The notes beneath the pieces were generated by a model, which saw only the letters and a list, made by a program, of their open reading frames with translations, was not told the origin of the DNA and made no database searches. From Methylophaga sp. (lineage in GTDB: Bacteria > Pseudomonadota > Gammaproteobacteria > Nitrosococcales > Methylophagaceae): a stretch of DNA of 32,788 bases. The DNA lies in contig NVUI01000006.1 in the NCBI GenBank assembly GCA_002733105.1, positions 33,999-66,786 on the forward strand, read 5' to 3'. This document shows positions 17,593 through 26,896 of the stretch, in pieces (position 1 is the first letter of the stretch; each line of letters opens with the position of its first letter). Made by a program: the position numbers and the translations under genes.

Positions 17593-17620
17593 AAAAGCCG
17601 ACATATTTGTCGGCTTTTTT
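17593..17620 (+). terminator. Strong intrinsic terminator of the ccoNOQP operon
   Basis: AAAAGCCGACA (17593-17603) pairs perfectly with TGTCGGCTTTT (17608-17618) around a TATT tetraloop, with the T-run continuing to 17620. It is the clearest terminator in the window and lies 20 bases after the small membrane ORF. Confidence 0.9.
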
Positions 17621-17678
17621 ATTAATGAAAGAAACTATATTTAAAATAAGCAAAAGCTTATATTCTATATGGTTATGT

Positions 17679-17684
17679 TATAAT
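17679..17684 (+). promoter_or_regulatory. -10 element of a putative ccoG promoter
   Basis: TATAAT (17679-17684) lies in the gap between the ccoNOQP terminator and ccoG. No good -35 hexamer is visible at 16-18 bases; the closest is GCTTAT at 17656. Transcription from about 17691 would leave only about 12 bases before the ATG at 17703 but about 33 before the GTG at 17724, favouring the GTG start. No FNR-like box is visible in this gap. Confidence 0.4.
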
Positions 17685-17723
17685 TCACACATAGCCATTT
17701 AGATGATTAGACAGGATAAAGCG

Positions 17724-19139
17724 GTGAGCGGACAAGTAAAAGAAACGGCAATCAATGTTGATGATATTTATGAAGAAGTATCAGAGTGGCATATTAATTC
17801 TGGCGGTATAAAAATTGTTGCCAAACGTCTTGCGGGCCGCTTTCGTACCCTAAAATGGTTTGGAATGTCAGTTTGGTTGGTTTTGTTTTTAGGTCCATAT
17901 CTTCGTTGGAATGATTCCCAAGCTATTTTATTTGATCTCCCCCATCGTCAATTCAATATTTTTGATATCACCATTTATCCTCAAGATATTTGGATGTTAT
18001 CGTTAACATTACTGTTTTTTGCTATTTTGTTAGCTGCTGTGACTAGTATTGCAGGACGTGTGTTTTGCGGTTATTTTTGTTTCCAAACAGTATGGACAGA
18101 TGTCTATACCTTCATTGAGGAAAAATTAGAAGGAAATACGCCACAAAAAGCATTGAAATTCAATAAGGCACCTTGGTCAGTTGATAAAATCACTCGCAAA
18201 ATAGCAAAACATAGTATGTGGTTGCTTATTGCTGCATTGACGGGTATCTCATTTGTTGCCTGGTTTACGGAGGCTTTCCAGCTTTGGCGTGATCTATTTA
18301 GTTTTCAGGCTCCATTATTTGCTGTTGGTGTCATTGCTACTTTTACTGGTGGTACATATTTATTTGCTGGGTTTATGCGTGAACAAGTATGCTTTTGGTT
18401 ATGCCCCTATGCTCGCTTGCAAGGTGTCATGTATGATCAGGACACGTTATTACCTGCTTATGATGCCGAGCGTGGTGAACCGCGAGGTCGGATCAAAAAA
18501 GGGCAAGATAACTCGGCAAAAGGGAGTTGTATTGACTGTAATGTTTGCGTGGCAGTTTGTCCGACCGGAATTGACATTCGTAAAGGGCAGCAGGAGGGGT
18601 GTATCACCTGTGGCATGTGTATTGATGCTTGCGATAGTATTATGGATAAGGTTAAGCAGCCACGTGGTTTGATCCGTTATGCATCCTATAAAGAATTACA
18701 TCATAATGGAAAATCAATTCCTCTATACAAGCGTCTTCGTGTGATCATTTATAGCTTAATTTTATTAATGGCACTATCTGGGATCATCTATGGCTTTATG
18801 AATTTATCACCCACTGAATTTAAAGTAGTGCATGAGCGTCAACCACTATTTGTGCGTTTAAGTGATGGATCGATACAGAATAAATATACCATTAAAATAT
18901 TGAACAAGACTAAAGAAACGATGACGATTCGATTTAATATTGAGGGTCTTGATGGGGCAACATTACATAGTTTGAAAGAAATGACAGTGGAACCTGGTAA
19001 AATTGTACCGGTAACTGCACTAGTGCGTGTTCCATCTGAACACTTTACGAAAGGTATTACACCCATAATCTTTAAAGGAGATGTAGTAGATTCAACTATT
19101 TCATTGCGTTATAAAAGTATGTTTATGGGGCCTGAATAG
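17724..19139 (+). CDS. ccoG: Cytochrome c oxidase accessory protein CcoG (RdxA/FixG), polyferredoxin
   Basis: CcoG is an inner-membrane iron-sulfur protein needed for copper delivery to cbb3 oxidase, reducing Cu(II) before CcoI transport. The 471 residues have several N-terminal membrane helices and the cysteine segments CGYFCFQ and CFWLCPYARLQG. Two [4Fe-4S] motifs follow, CIDCNVCVAVCP and CITCGMCIDAC, then a further membrane helix and a C-terminal Ig-like domain. An ATG at 17703 is in frame but has no ribosome-binding site and lies very close to the likely transcription start. The GTG at 17724 has AGGA 8 bases upstream and is preferred. fixH follows after 12 bases. Confidence 0.93.
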   Translation: MSGQVKETAINVDDIYEEVSEWHINSGGIKIVAKRLAGRFRTLKWFGMSVWLVLFLGPYLRWNDSQAILFDLPHRQFNIFDITIYPQDIWMLSLTLLFFAILLAAVTSIAGRVFCGYFCFQTVWTDVYTFIEEKLEGNTPQKALKFNKAPWSVDKITRKIAKHSMWLLIAALTGISFVAWFTEAFQLWRDLFSFQAPLFAVGVIATFTGGTYLFAGFMREQVCFWLCPYARLQGVMYDQDTLLPAYDAERGEPRGRIKKGQDNSAKGSCIDCNVCVAVCPTGIDIRKGQQEGCITCGMCIDACDSIMDKVKQPRGLIRYASYKELHHNGKSIPLYKRLRVIIYSLILLMALSGIIYGFMNLSPTEFKVVHERQPLFVRLSDGSIQNKYTIKILNKTKETMTIRFNIEGLDGATLHSLKEMTVEPGKIVPVTALVRVPSEHFTKGITPIIFKGDVVDSTISLRYKSMFMGPE

Positions 19140-19151
19140 TCTGCAAATAAT

Positions 19152-19655
19152 ATGAATATTTCTCAAAAAAATAGTGCTGCGATGAAAAATCCTTGGGTGC
19201 TTGGTATGCTGGCATTTTTATTCACCTTTTTATCTGCTAATGCGATATTTATTTATCTTGCATTTTCATCACCTCCCAGTCTTGTTGTGCCTGATTTCTA
19301 TGAGCGAGGTAAGAATTACGAAGAAACACAGAAACGCATTGAACAAGAAAAAGCATTAGGTTGGAAGGGGCTATTAATGACTCCGAGTAAAACAAGAGTA
19401 AATCAAGCCCAGACCTATGAAGCCTTGATCCACGGTAAAAACTCAGAAGCACTTGATTTAGAAATGGTGAGTTTGCATGCTTATCGACCATCTGATGCTA
19501 AGGCTGATTTTTCAGTGAAAATGACTAAAAAATCACCCGGGTTATATATTGCAGATATAAGTTTTAATTTGCCTGGTATATGGGATTTAATCGTTGTAGC
19601 CAAACAGAATGGACATGAATTTTTAATGACCAAAAGAATCAATATCTCACCTTAA
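19152..19655 (+). CDS. ccoH: FixH family protein (cbb3 assembly, CcoH)
   Basis: FixH/CcoH is a single-pass membrane protein required for cbb3 maturation or stability. The 167-residue product has a membrane helix at about 14-38. A periplasmic domain follows with the family pattern PDFYERGKNYEETQKR, and a C-terminal beta-rich region ends PGIWDLIVVAKQNG and FLMTKRI. It sits between ccoG and ccoI as in canonical ccoGHIS clusters. There is no strong ribosome-binding site; an ATG at 19182 is an alternative start, but translational coupling to ccoG would explain the weak signal. Confidence 0.88.
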   Translation: MNISQKNSAAMKNPWVLGMLAFLFTFLSANAIFIYLAFSSPPSLVVPDFYERGKNYEETQKRIEQEKALGWKGLLMTPSKTRVNQAQTYEALIHGKNSEALDLEMVSLHAYRPSDAKADFSVKMTKKSPGLYIADISFNLPGIWDLIVVAKQNGHEFLMTKRINISP

Positions 19656-19709
19656 ATTTCAGGCTGGTTGAGATAATACACACATACTTTTATTAACGGA
19701 CCATTTTCT

Positions 19710-22142
19710 TTGTCTATCAGTTGTTATCACTGTGGTTTACCCGTTGCACAAAAAGGCATTTTTACTGCCGTTGTAGCAGATAAAAAGCATGAATTTTGTT
19801 GCTTTGGTTGTCAGACAGTTTGTCTAACAATTTATAACTCAGGTTTACAGGGATTTTATCAAAAAACACCTGAAAATACTTCATTAGCACCGCCGCCCGA
19901 TTTGCCCGTTGAATTCACATCATATGACTTGGATGATGTGCAAGCTGATTTTATTGATACCAACAGTCATATTCGTACCATACACCTATTAATAGAAGGC
20001 ATACATTGTGCTGCCTGTGTTTGGTTAATTGAGCATGCTTTAGCTCGGCAAGAAGGTGTGATAACGGCAGAGGTTAATCTGACTTCAAAGAGGCTTCGTC
20101 TGAAGTGGGATAACGATGTCATATTATTATCTAAAGTACTACAGGCCTTGGGCCAAATAGGTTATGCTGCCGTGCCTTTTGATCCTGAAACAGCAGAAGG
20201 GGCATTAGCACGGAAACATCAAAGCTTACTCTATCGGATGGCTTTTGCAGGGTTTGCAATGATGAATCTGATGTGGATTTCAATTGCATTATATTCTGGT
20301 GCAGATCAGGGTGAGTTTAGAAACTGGTTCCATTGGATCAGTTTTATTATTGCGACTCCAACATTACTTTATTCCGGTTATCCATTTTTACGCAATGCTT
20401 TGCTTGGTTTACGTCATCGTTATTTGACGATGGACTTACCGATTGCGATTGGTGCTGTAGCAACATACAGCTATTCAACGTATATAACAGTGAATGGTTC
20501 TGTTGGCGGTGATGTGTACTTTGATACGGTGGTGAATTTTCTATTTGTTATTTTAGTGGGGCGTTATCTTGAAGCAATATCCAAGCGTGAAGCACTATCT
20601 GCAACAACACGACTGTTAGAATTACAGCCAAAAGTAGCGACAGCGATAATTGATGGTGAACTTAAAATAGTACCGATTAGAACGGTTGAAATAGGTGACT
20701 TAATACTGATTAAACCGGGTGAAAATATTCCAGTTGATGGTGTCTTAGTCGATGGGCAGAGCGCGGTTAACGAATCAATGTTAACAGGTGAATCATTGCC
20801 TGTTGTTAAAATGATAGGTGATAAAGTTGTTGCTGGAAGTCTTAATGAGGAAGGGGCTTTTACAGTACAAACAGAGCAAGTTCTACGCAATACGGCTTTA
20901 GCTAAAATTGTGGCTTTAATGGAAGATGCTCAGGCGTCTAAAGCACCGATCCAATGTGCAGCAGATAGGGTCGTGCCTTGGTTTGTAGCTGTAACATTAT
21001 CATTAGCCTGTTTAACTTTTGTATACTGGGTCCAATTTGATTTCGAACAAGCCTTATTGGCTGCTACATCAGTACTTATTATTACTTGTCCCTGTGCATT
21101 GGGGTTAGCAACACCTATGTCTGTTGCTGTCGCTACGGGTGTTGGAGCCAATCATGGTATTTTAATCAAGCAAGGTGCTGCATTGGAATATTTGTCTCAG
21201 GTAACGCATTTTGTGTTTGATAAAACAGGCACTTTAACAGAAGGGAAATTGCGTGTTGTTACGGTTGAAGTGTTGGCTGAAATGTCGGCAGATGACTTAT
21301 TGTCAATAGCAGCTTCTGTCGAATCTTTATCAGAGCATGGTGTTGCAAAAGCCATTACAGTAGCAGCATCAGATCGTCATTTAACTTTATTGCCGGCGAC
21401 TGAATTTTTATCAATCCCTGGACAGGGAGTGCAAGCGAGATTAGAGCAAAAATTGATACTTGTAGGCACTCAGGCGTGGCTAGCAAAGAAAAATTTGCTG
21501 GTTCAGGGCAATTGGCAGCAGCAGGCGAGAGATTTAGAACAACAAGGTATTAGCTGTGTTTTTATTGTGATTGATGGCATGGTATCCGGATTGATAGGAC
21601 TGGCTGATCAGTTACGATCAGACGCTGAAATGATGGTTACACAGTTACAGAAACAAGGTATCTCTGTATCAGTATTAAGTGGTGATAGGCCATCTGTTGT
21701 GGCGGCAGTGACAGCAAAACTGGGCAACATAGATCGCCAAGCAGAGGTGCTGCCAAAAGATAAAGCTGCTGTAGTCAGAAAGCTACAACAACAAGGTGAA
21801 ATAGTGGCTATGGTGGGTGATGGAATTAATGATGCTCCCGCTTTGATCCAAGCTGATGTCGGTATTGCCTTAGCATCAGGTACTGATGTTTCTATTGAAA
21901 GTGCTGATATTGTGTTATCACACAATGAATTACATAAAGTAGTAGAGGCAAGAGAATTAGCGAGTAGAACTTTACGTACAATTAAACAGAATATTGTATT
22001 ATCATTCTGTTACAACATTATTATGGTGCCACTAGCAATGATGGCATTGATTAGTCCAGTAGTGGCGGCGCTGACAATGCCAATCAGTTCTTTGTTAGTT
22101 ATTGGTAACGCAGCCAGAATAAAATATTTCTATAAGAGGTAG
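19710..22142 (+). CDS. ccoI: Copper-translocating P-type ATPase CcoI (FixI), TTG start
   Basis: CcoI is the P1B-type copper ATPase dedicated to metalation of cbb3 oxidase. The 810 residues begin with a cysteine-rich segment (CYHCG at 5-9, then CCFGCQ) typical of CcoI. Next come a heavy-metal-binding domain with CAAC at 100-103, membrane helices, TGES, the CPC metal site (460-462), the phosphorylation motif DKTGT at 504-508 and GDGINDAPAL. No ATG or GTG lies upstream in frame, and the next Met is far downstream. The TTG at 19710, with GGA about 9 bases upstream, is the only start that keeps the N-terminal cysteine motif. ccoS follows after 4 bases. Confidence 0.94.
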   Translation: MSISCYHCGLPVAQKGIFTAVVADKKHEFCCFGCQTVCLTIYNSGLQGFYQKTPENTSLAPPPDLPVEFTSYDLDDVQADFIDTNSHIRTIHLLIEGIHCAACVWLIEHALARQEGVITAEVNLTSKRLRLKWDNDVILLSKVLQALGQIGYAAVPFDPETAEGALARKHQSLLYRMAFAGFAMMNLMWISIALYSGADQGEFRNWFHWISFIIATPTLLYSGYPFLRNALLGLRHRYLTMDLPIAIGAVATYSYSTYITVNGSVGGDVYFDTVVNFLFVILVGRYLEAISKREALSATTRLLELQPKVATAIIDGELKIVPIRTVEIGDLILIKPGENIPVDGVLVDGQSAVNESMLTGESLPVVKMIGDKVVAGSLNEEGAFTVQTEQVLRNTALAKIVALMEDAQASKAPIQCAADRVVPWFVAVTLSLACLTFVYWVQFDFEQALLAATSVLIITCPCALGLATPMSVAVATGVGANHGILIKQGAALEYLSQVTHFVFDKTGTLTEGKLRVVTVEVLAEMSADDLLSIAASVESLSEHGVAKAITVAASDRHLTLLPATEFLSIPGQGVQARLEQKLILVGTQAWLAKKNLLVQGNWQQQARDLEQQGISCVFIVIDGMVSGLIGLADQLRSDAEMMVTQLQKQGISVSVLSGDRPSVVAAVTAKLGNIDRQAEVLPKDKAAVVRKLQQQGEIVAMVGDGINDAPALIQADVGIALASGTDVSIESADIVLSHNELHKVVEARELASRTLRTIKQNIVLSFCYNIIMVPLAMMALISPVVAALTMPISSLLVIGNAARIKYFYKR

Positions 22143-22146
22143 ATGA

Positions 22147-22353
22147 ATGGATGTTATCTATGGCCTATTGCCTGGCATGTTATTGTTGGGCCTCATTGGT
22201 GTTGGTGTCTTTTTTTGGGCAGTACGCAGTGGGCAATATGATGATATGGAAGGTGCTGCCAATCGGATACTATTAGACGATGATGACCCTCTTCTAAAGC
22301 CTGAAGCACTTTCCCCACAAAATAATTCAAAGACTAAGAGTGTTGATGAGTAA
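22147..22353 (+). CDS. ccoS: cbb3 oxidase assembly protein CcoS
   Basis: CcoS is a small membrane protein needed for cofactor insertion into cbb3 oxidase. The 68 residues have one helix at about 4-26 followed by the family signature VRSGQYDDMEGAANRILLDDD. AGAGG lies 7 bases before the ATG. The C-terminal tail is longer than minimal CcoS and low in complexity. Its last codons overlap the start of the substrate-binding protein gene by 8 bases, joining that gene to the ccoGHIS transcript. Confidence 0.93.
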   Translation: MDVIYGLLPGMLLLGLIGVGVFFWAVRSGQYDDMEGAANRILLDDDDPLLKPEALSPQNNSKTKSVDE

Positions 22354-23509
22354 ATTTATTATTATTATCATTGGGCTTGTTTTCTCTCCCTTGATATCAT
22401 CCACTGAAAATATCAAAATTGGTATGACTACGGCCTTGTCAGGGTCTGCTGCTGCTTTAGGGCATGATATGAAAATGGGGGTTGAGCTGTATTTTGATTT
22501 TATCAATAAACAGGGTGGCATCGGCGAGCAAAAATTAGAACTCATTGTCCGGGATGATGGTTATGAGCCAGAGCACGCTGCGGTTAATATGCGAACTCTT
22601 ATTGATGCCGATAACGTTGTTGCTGTTATTGGTAATGTGGGTACCCCGACGGCTATTGTGACCGTTCCGATAGCAAAAGAGAAAAAGATATTATTGTTTG
22701 GTGCTTTTTCAGGTGGCGATGTATTGCGAGAAGATCCTGTTAGCCGATATATTATTAATTATCGCCCTAGCTATACTGAAGAAACAGCTGAGATGCTCTC
22801 TGGGTTATTTAAGTCTGGTATAAAACCCCAAGAAATTGCATTTTTCACTCAGCGAGATGGCTATGGGAATGCAGGCTATCAAGGCGCTATTCAAGCATTA
22901 TTAGCTCATGGATATAACAAGTATGATCAGCTGGCTCATGGTCGTTATACGCGTAATACACTTAATGTTGAAGATGCTGTGGCGACTATACTGGATGCCA
23001 AAATAGAGCCAAAAGCGATCATCATGGCAGGTGGTTACGCGCCTTCAGCAAAATTTATAACATTATTACAACAAGATTTTCCTGATATGTTATTTTTAAA
23101 CTTATCTTTTGTTGGAAGTCATGCATTGCAACAGGTACTACCAGCTGATGTTAAAAATGTCATTGTGACTCAGGTTGTACCCAACTTAGACTCTTCTTTA
23201 CCCATTGTTGATGAATATCTGACTATTCTTGAGCAATCTGAGCATCGTGTCGAACCAAATTTTGTTTCGTTCGAGGGCTTTATTATTGCTAAGATTTTCC
23301 ATCAGGGCCTACTTAACATTGATGGTGAAATTAATAAAGAAAGCATTATTGATGGATTTGAATCAATGTCTGAGGTAGATATTGGTTTAGGTATTGGCAT
23401 TAATTATAGTCAAACTGATCACCAAGCCTTGCATTCACTTTGGTTAACGTCTATTCAGGTTGGAAAGTTAGGATATTTTGACTGGTCAATGTTGATGTCA
23501 GGGGAGTGA
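22346..23509 (+). CDS. Periplasmic substrate-binding protein (Peripla_BP_6/LivJ-like), probable sensor partner
   Basis: The 387-residue protein has a cleavable-looking signal peptide (SKFIIIIIGLVFSPLISS, no lipobox cysteine). A type I periplasmic binding fold follows, recognisable by IKIGMTTALSGSAAALG, ELYFDFINKQGGI, VVAVIGNVGTPTA and IAFFTQRDGYG. This family normally delivers branched-chain amino acids, amides or urea to an ABC transporter. No permease or ATPase gene is near. The ATG overlaps the ccoS stop by 8 bases, and the next gene is a large membrane GGDEF-EAL receptor. A role as the ligand-sensing subunit of that receptor is inferred. The ligand is unknown. A GTG at 22340 is an alternative start. 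Confidence 0.88.
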   Translation: MSKFIIIIIGLVFSPLISSTENIKIGMTTALSGSAAALGHDMKMGVELYFDFINKQGGIGEQKLELIVRDDGYEPEHAAVNMRTLIDADNVVAVIGNVGTPTAIVTVPIAKEKKILLFGAFSGGDVLREDPVSRYIINYRPSYTEETAEMLSGLFKSGIKPQEIAFFTQRDGYGNAGYQGAIQALLAHGYNKYDQLAHGRYTRNTLNVEDAVATILDAKIEPKAIIMAGGYAPSAKFITLLQQDFPDMLFLNLSFVGSHALQQVLPADVKNVIVTQVVPNLDSSLPIVDEYLTILEQSEHRVEPNFVSFEGFIIAKIFHQGLLNIDGEINKESIIDGFESMSEVDIGLGIGINYSQTDHQALHSLWLTSIQVGKLGYFDWSMLMSGE

Positions 23510-23533
23510 ACAGCAAAATGAAGGAACGATCAT

Positions 23534-26500
23534 ATGTTTAATGCTTGGAGTATAAAGAAATTACTCCAGTTGTGGTCGTTAGTCACGATATTGGCGATTA
23601 TCCTGATAGCCGGTGTTGCTATTTATACCAATGAAGTTTTTTCTGATACACAGAGGCACTTAACAGAACAAGTTTTGCCTATGGAAAATGCAAGTCGACA
23701 AATTAGTAAAGTAGCCTCAGAGTTTATCGTTCGACAGAGAAAGGTAGTAGCTTCAACATCACTAAATGCTCTTAAGTTAATAGCATCAAGACAAAGTCTT
23801 GAAGAAGAATTTGAGAAATATTGGGATCAGATATTGGCTACTATAGTCAGTAAAGAAGAGAATGAAATTTCTTATTTTTTACGAAATGATTACCATCATT
23901 TTTTATATATTGATAACCAATTATTTGAATTTGTCAGGCAACGCATTATTCTGCAAGATCGACTTGATTTATTAAATCATGAGCTAAGAGCACTAGACCA
24001 AAAAATTCAAAATCAAGTTGAAGCTATTGCTGGACGCATTAATTTGCAAGTAAGCCGCGATAAGCGAGATATTAGAATGTTAGTTGGGCCAAGAAGTGCC
24101 TTGGATACTCAAAATTTAATCAATAAAGTGATCTTTGGCGATCAATATGCAATTCAGAAGTTAAGCCAAACAGTCAGACTTGGCATGTTAACAATAATAA
24201 ATTTAATGCAAAATATTTTGCAGACAGAAAGTATAGATGATTTATTGAGTATTCGTGAAAATGATATTAGGCAATTAGAGTTATTATTACAGATTGATAT
24301 TCATGAGTTAAAACGGAAACTAAAAGATAATCCTGCTTTGTTATTGCAAACAAAGACGCTCGAACAAGATGTTAATCAATTGATAACGATGGTAGTAGAA
24401 GGTGATGCATCTGTTTATCAGTTACGCGTTCAGCAATTAAAAAATAAGCAGTTATTGTTGACAGTCCAACAAAATTCTACCTCAGTGTTGGCATTGATGG
24501 GCGATAGCTTGGATCAATTTTCAGAGTTGGTGGGTGAGCAAAGTTTGAAAGCAGTATTGCACTCTTCAACAGTTGCAGAGAGTGCTCGCTGGCTTATCAT
24601 TATACTTGGGCTATTGGTGCTGTTAGGAATGATATGGTTTGTTGCGTCTATATCAAAACGAATCAACGTACCGTTAACAGAGTTACATCATGCAATGCGT
24701 GCATTATCTTCTGAGAATTTTGATACGCGGATACAGGTTACCCGTGGCCATAATGAATTTGCAGTTTTAGCCGAAGACTTTAATCAGTTTGCTACTAATA
24801 CACAAAGATTGATTGATGATTTGGCTGAAACAAGAGATTCGCTACAGATGCAGCAACAGCATATCAGAGCTATTTTAGATGGGGTGCCGGAAGCTATATT
24901 GACATTAGCATCATCAGGAGAGATTAAATCGACAAACCCAGCTACTGAGCGTATTTTGGGAGCAGAATCAGATCTATTGGTAGGGATGAATATTGTTCAG
25001 TTTTTTGATGAGAATCAGAATGTTGAACATTTACTTGATATTGCTGAACAACAGGAATTAAGTCAAGAGTTTTTAGGTAGAGACTTTCATAATAAGTTGT
25101 TTAATATGTGGTTGTCACTGAGCTTATTATCAGGCTTGGGTGGCGGTGTCTGGGTGTGTGTCATATCTGATATTACTGCATGGAAACAGGCTGAAGAGAA
25201 ACTAAAAATAACAAGTTCAGAGCTAGATACTATCCTTGATAATGCCATGGTCGGCATTGCCTTTATTAAAGATCGTATTTTGTTACGTATTAATAGCAAA
25301 TTTGAAGAATTATTTGACTGTGAAAGAGCGTTGATAGAGGGGCAATCCACACGCTGTTTGTATCCAACACAAAAGATTTATGATGAGCTTGGTGATGAGG
25401 CATACAATGATATATTGTCCCGTGGAGAGAATTTTGAAGGAAACGTAGAACTAATACGTCAAAATGGGGAAACGTTTTGGGGAAAAATTTCTGTCAAAGC
25501 CATTGATTCTTCTAACCCTCAAGCCGGTACGATATGGTTATTTGATGATGTCACTGAGCAACGAAAAAATCAATTGAAATTAAAAAGCTTAGCCAGTTTT
25601 GATAGTTTAACAGGACTTGCTAATCGTGCTGTATTCCATGACCGCCTCGGTCATGCTATAGATAAGGCTCAGCGTAATTCAGGACGGATAGCATTATTTT
25701 TTCTTGATTTGGATCATTTCAAAAATATCAATGATTCATTAGGGCATAAAGCAGGAGATTTACTACTGTGTGAGGTGGCGAGTCGTTTGCAAGACTCTGT
25801 GAGAGCAGATGATACCGTTGCCAGATTAGGGGGCGATGAATTCACTATTATTTTGGAGGATGTGACTTCAGCACGATATGTAGCAAAGGTGGCTGAAAAG
25901 ATATTGGATGTAATTTCACAATCATTTGTGTTGGAGACAACGGAAGTGAATGTGAGCCCGAGTATTGGGATCAGTTTGTATCCTGCTGATGGTCGTGATG
26001 TCGATTTACTACTGAGAAATGCTGATGCTGCGATGTATTATGCTAAGGAGAGTGGCAGGAATAACTTTCAATTCTACTCTGCTGAAATGAATGCTCAGGC
26101 CGCAGAACGTTTAGCAATGGAGACAAGTTTGCGGCATGCTATGGAACAAAATGAATTTTATTTACATTTTCAGCCTCAAATTAACTTGCGTACGGGGAGG
26201 ATTGCTGGAGCAGAAGCATTGTTACGCTGGAGCAGCGAACAGTGGGGTGCCATTTCCCCTGCCCAATTCATCCCTATTTTGGAAGATACAGGCCTGATTA
26301 ATGAGGTCGGTGAGTTTGTTATAAGACAAGCTTGTGAAGCATATATGTTATTGAAAGACAAATTAGAACCAGATTTTCAATTAGCAGTAAACCTATCTGG
26401 AAGACAATTTAAAGGGGGTACTTTAGCCCGCTTTGTTGAGAAAGTTTTGACTGATACGGGTATGTCAGCTAACAACTTGGAACTAGAAATTACGGAAAGT

Positions 26501-26896
26501 ATTTTAATGGATGATGCTGACTTAGCAATTAAAACGTTAACTGAACTAAATGAATTAGGTGTTACATTAGCAATCGATGATTTTGGTACAGGTTATTCAT
26601 CTCTTTCATATTTAAAACAGTTTCCATTAGATGTGTTGAAAATTGATAGATCATTTGTTCGTGATGTGAATGAAGATGCCGATGATGCTGCTATCGTTGA
26701 TGCGATTTTAGCGATGTCTAAGCGGTTAGGATTAGATGTGGTGGCAGAAGGGGTTGAAACAGCCGGGCAACTGGAATTTTTACAAGCACATGACTGCCAG
26801 AGAGTGCAAGGTTACTATTTCAGTAAACCATTACCATTTGATGAGCTAAGGAAATTTATAGAAAAGCCTGTACCTAATATCTTAATGGGCAAATAA
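23534..26896 (+). CDS. Membrane receptor with helical periplasmic domain, HAMP, PAS, GGDEF and EAL
   Basis: This is a 1120-residue c-di-GMP signalling protein. A first membrane helix (about 12-32) precedes a predominantly helical periplasmic region of about 315 residues, reminiscent of TorS-type sensors. A second helix lies at 353-373, followed by HAMP (374-426), two PAS-like regions (about 445-555 and 560-680), GGDEF (766-770) and EAL (894-896). The cyclase motif is intact and preceded by RADD, a plausible RxxD inhibitory site. The phosphodiesterase residues look intact: EALLRW, NLSG, EITES, DDFGTGYSS, LKID, AEGVE and QGYYFSKPL. Both activities are therefore possible. AAGGAA lies 7 bases before the ATG and 24 bases separate it from the binding-protein gene. 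Confidence 0.93.
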   Translation: MFNAWSIKKLLQLWSLVTILAIILIAGVAIYTNEVFSDTQRHLTEQVLPMENASRQISKVASEFIVRQRKVVASTSLNALKLIASRQSLEEEFEKYWDQILATIVSKEENEISYFLRNDYHHFLYIDNQLFEFVRQRIILQDRLDLLNHELRALDQKIQNQVEAIAGRINLQVSRDKRDIRMLVGPRSALDTQNLINKVIFGDQYAIQKLSQTVRLGMLTIINLMQNILQTESIDDLLSIRENDIRQLELLLQIDIHELKRKLKDNPALLLQTKTLEQDVNQLITMVVEGDASVYQLRVQQLKNKQLLLTVQQNSTSVLALMGDSLDQFSELVGEQSLKAVLHSSTVAESARWLIIILGLLVLLGMIWFVASISKRINVPLTELHHAMRALSSENFDTRIQVTRGHNEFAVLAEDFNQFATNTQRLIDDLAETRDSLQMQQQHIRAILDGVPEAILTLASSGEIKSTNPATERILGAESDLLVGMNIVQFFDENQNVEHLLDIAEQQELSQEFLGRDFHNKLFNMWLSLSLLSGLGGGVWVCVISDITAWKQAEEKLKITSSELDTILDNAMVGIAFIKDRILLRINSKFEELFDCERALIEGQSTRCLYPTQKIYDELGDEAYNDILSRGENFEGNVELIRQNGETFWGKISVKAIDSSNPQAGTIWLFDDVTEQRKNQLKLKSLASFDSLTGLANRAVFHDRLGHAIDKAQRNSGRIALFFLDLDHFKNINDSLGHKAGDLLLCEVASRLQDSVRADDTVARLGGDEFTIILEDVTSARYVAKVAEKILDVISQSFVLETTEVNVSPSIGISLYPADGRDVDLLLRNADAAMYYAKESGRNNFQFYSAEMNAQAAERLAMETSLRHAMEQNEFYLHFQPQINLRTGRIAGAEALLRWSSEQWGAISPAQFIPILEDTGLINEVGEFVIRQACEAYMLLKDKLEPDFQLAVNLSGRQFKGGTLARFVEKVLTDTGMSANNLELEITESILMDDADLAIKTLTELNELGVTLAIDDFGTGYSSLSYLKQFPLDVLKIDRSFVRDVNEDADDAAIVDAILAMSKRLGLDVVAEGVETAGQLEFLQAHDCQRVQGYYFSKPLPFDELRKFIEKPVPNILMGK

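Noticed and set aside
18253-18672. 139-codon open frame inside ccoG in another frame
   Set aside because: Overlaps the conserved ferredoxin region of ccoG; repetitive Leu/Val and Cys content reflects the other frame.
22346-23509. Part of a complete amino-acid ABC importer
   Set aside because: No permease or ATPase genes on either side; neighbours are ccoS and a GGDEF-EAL receptor.
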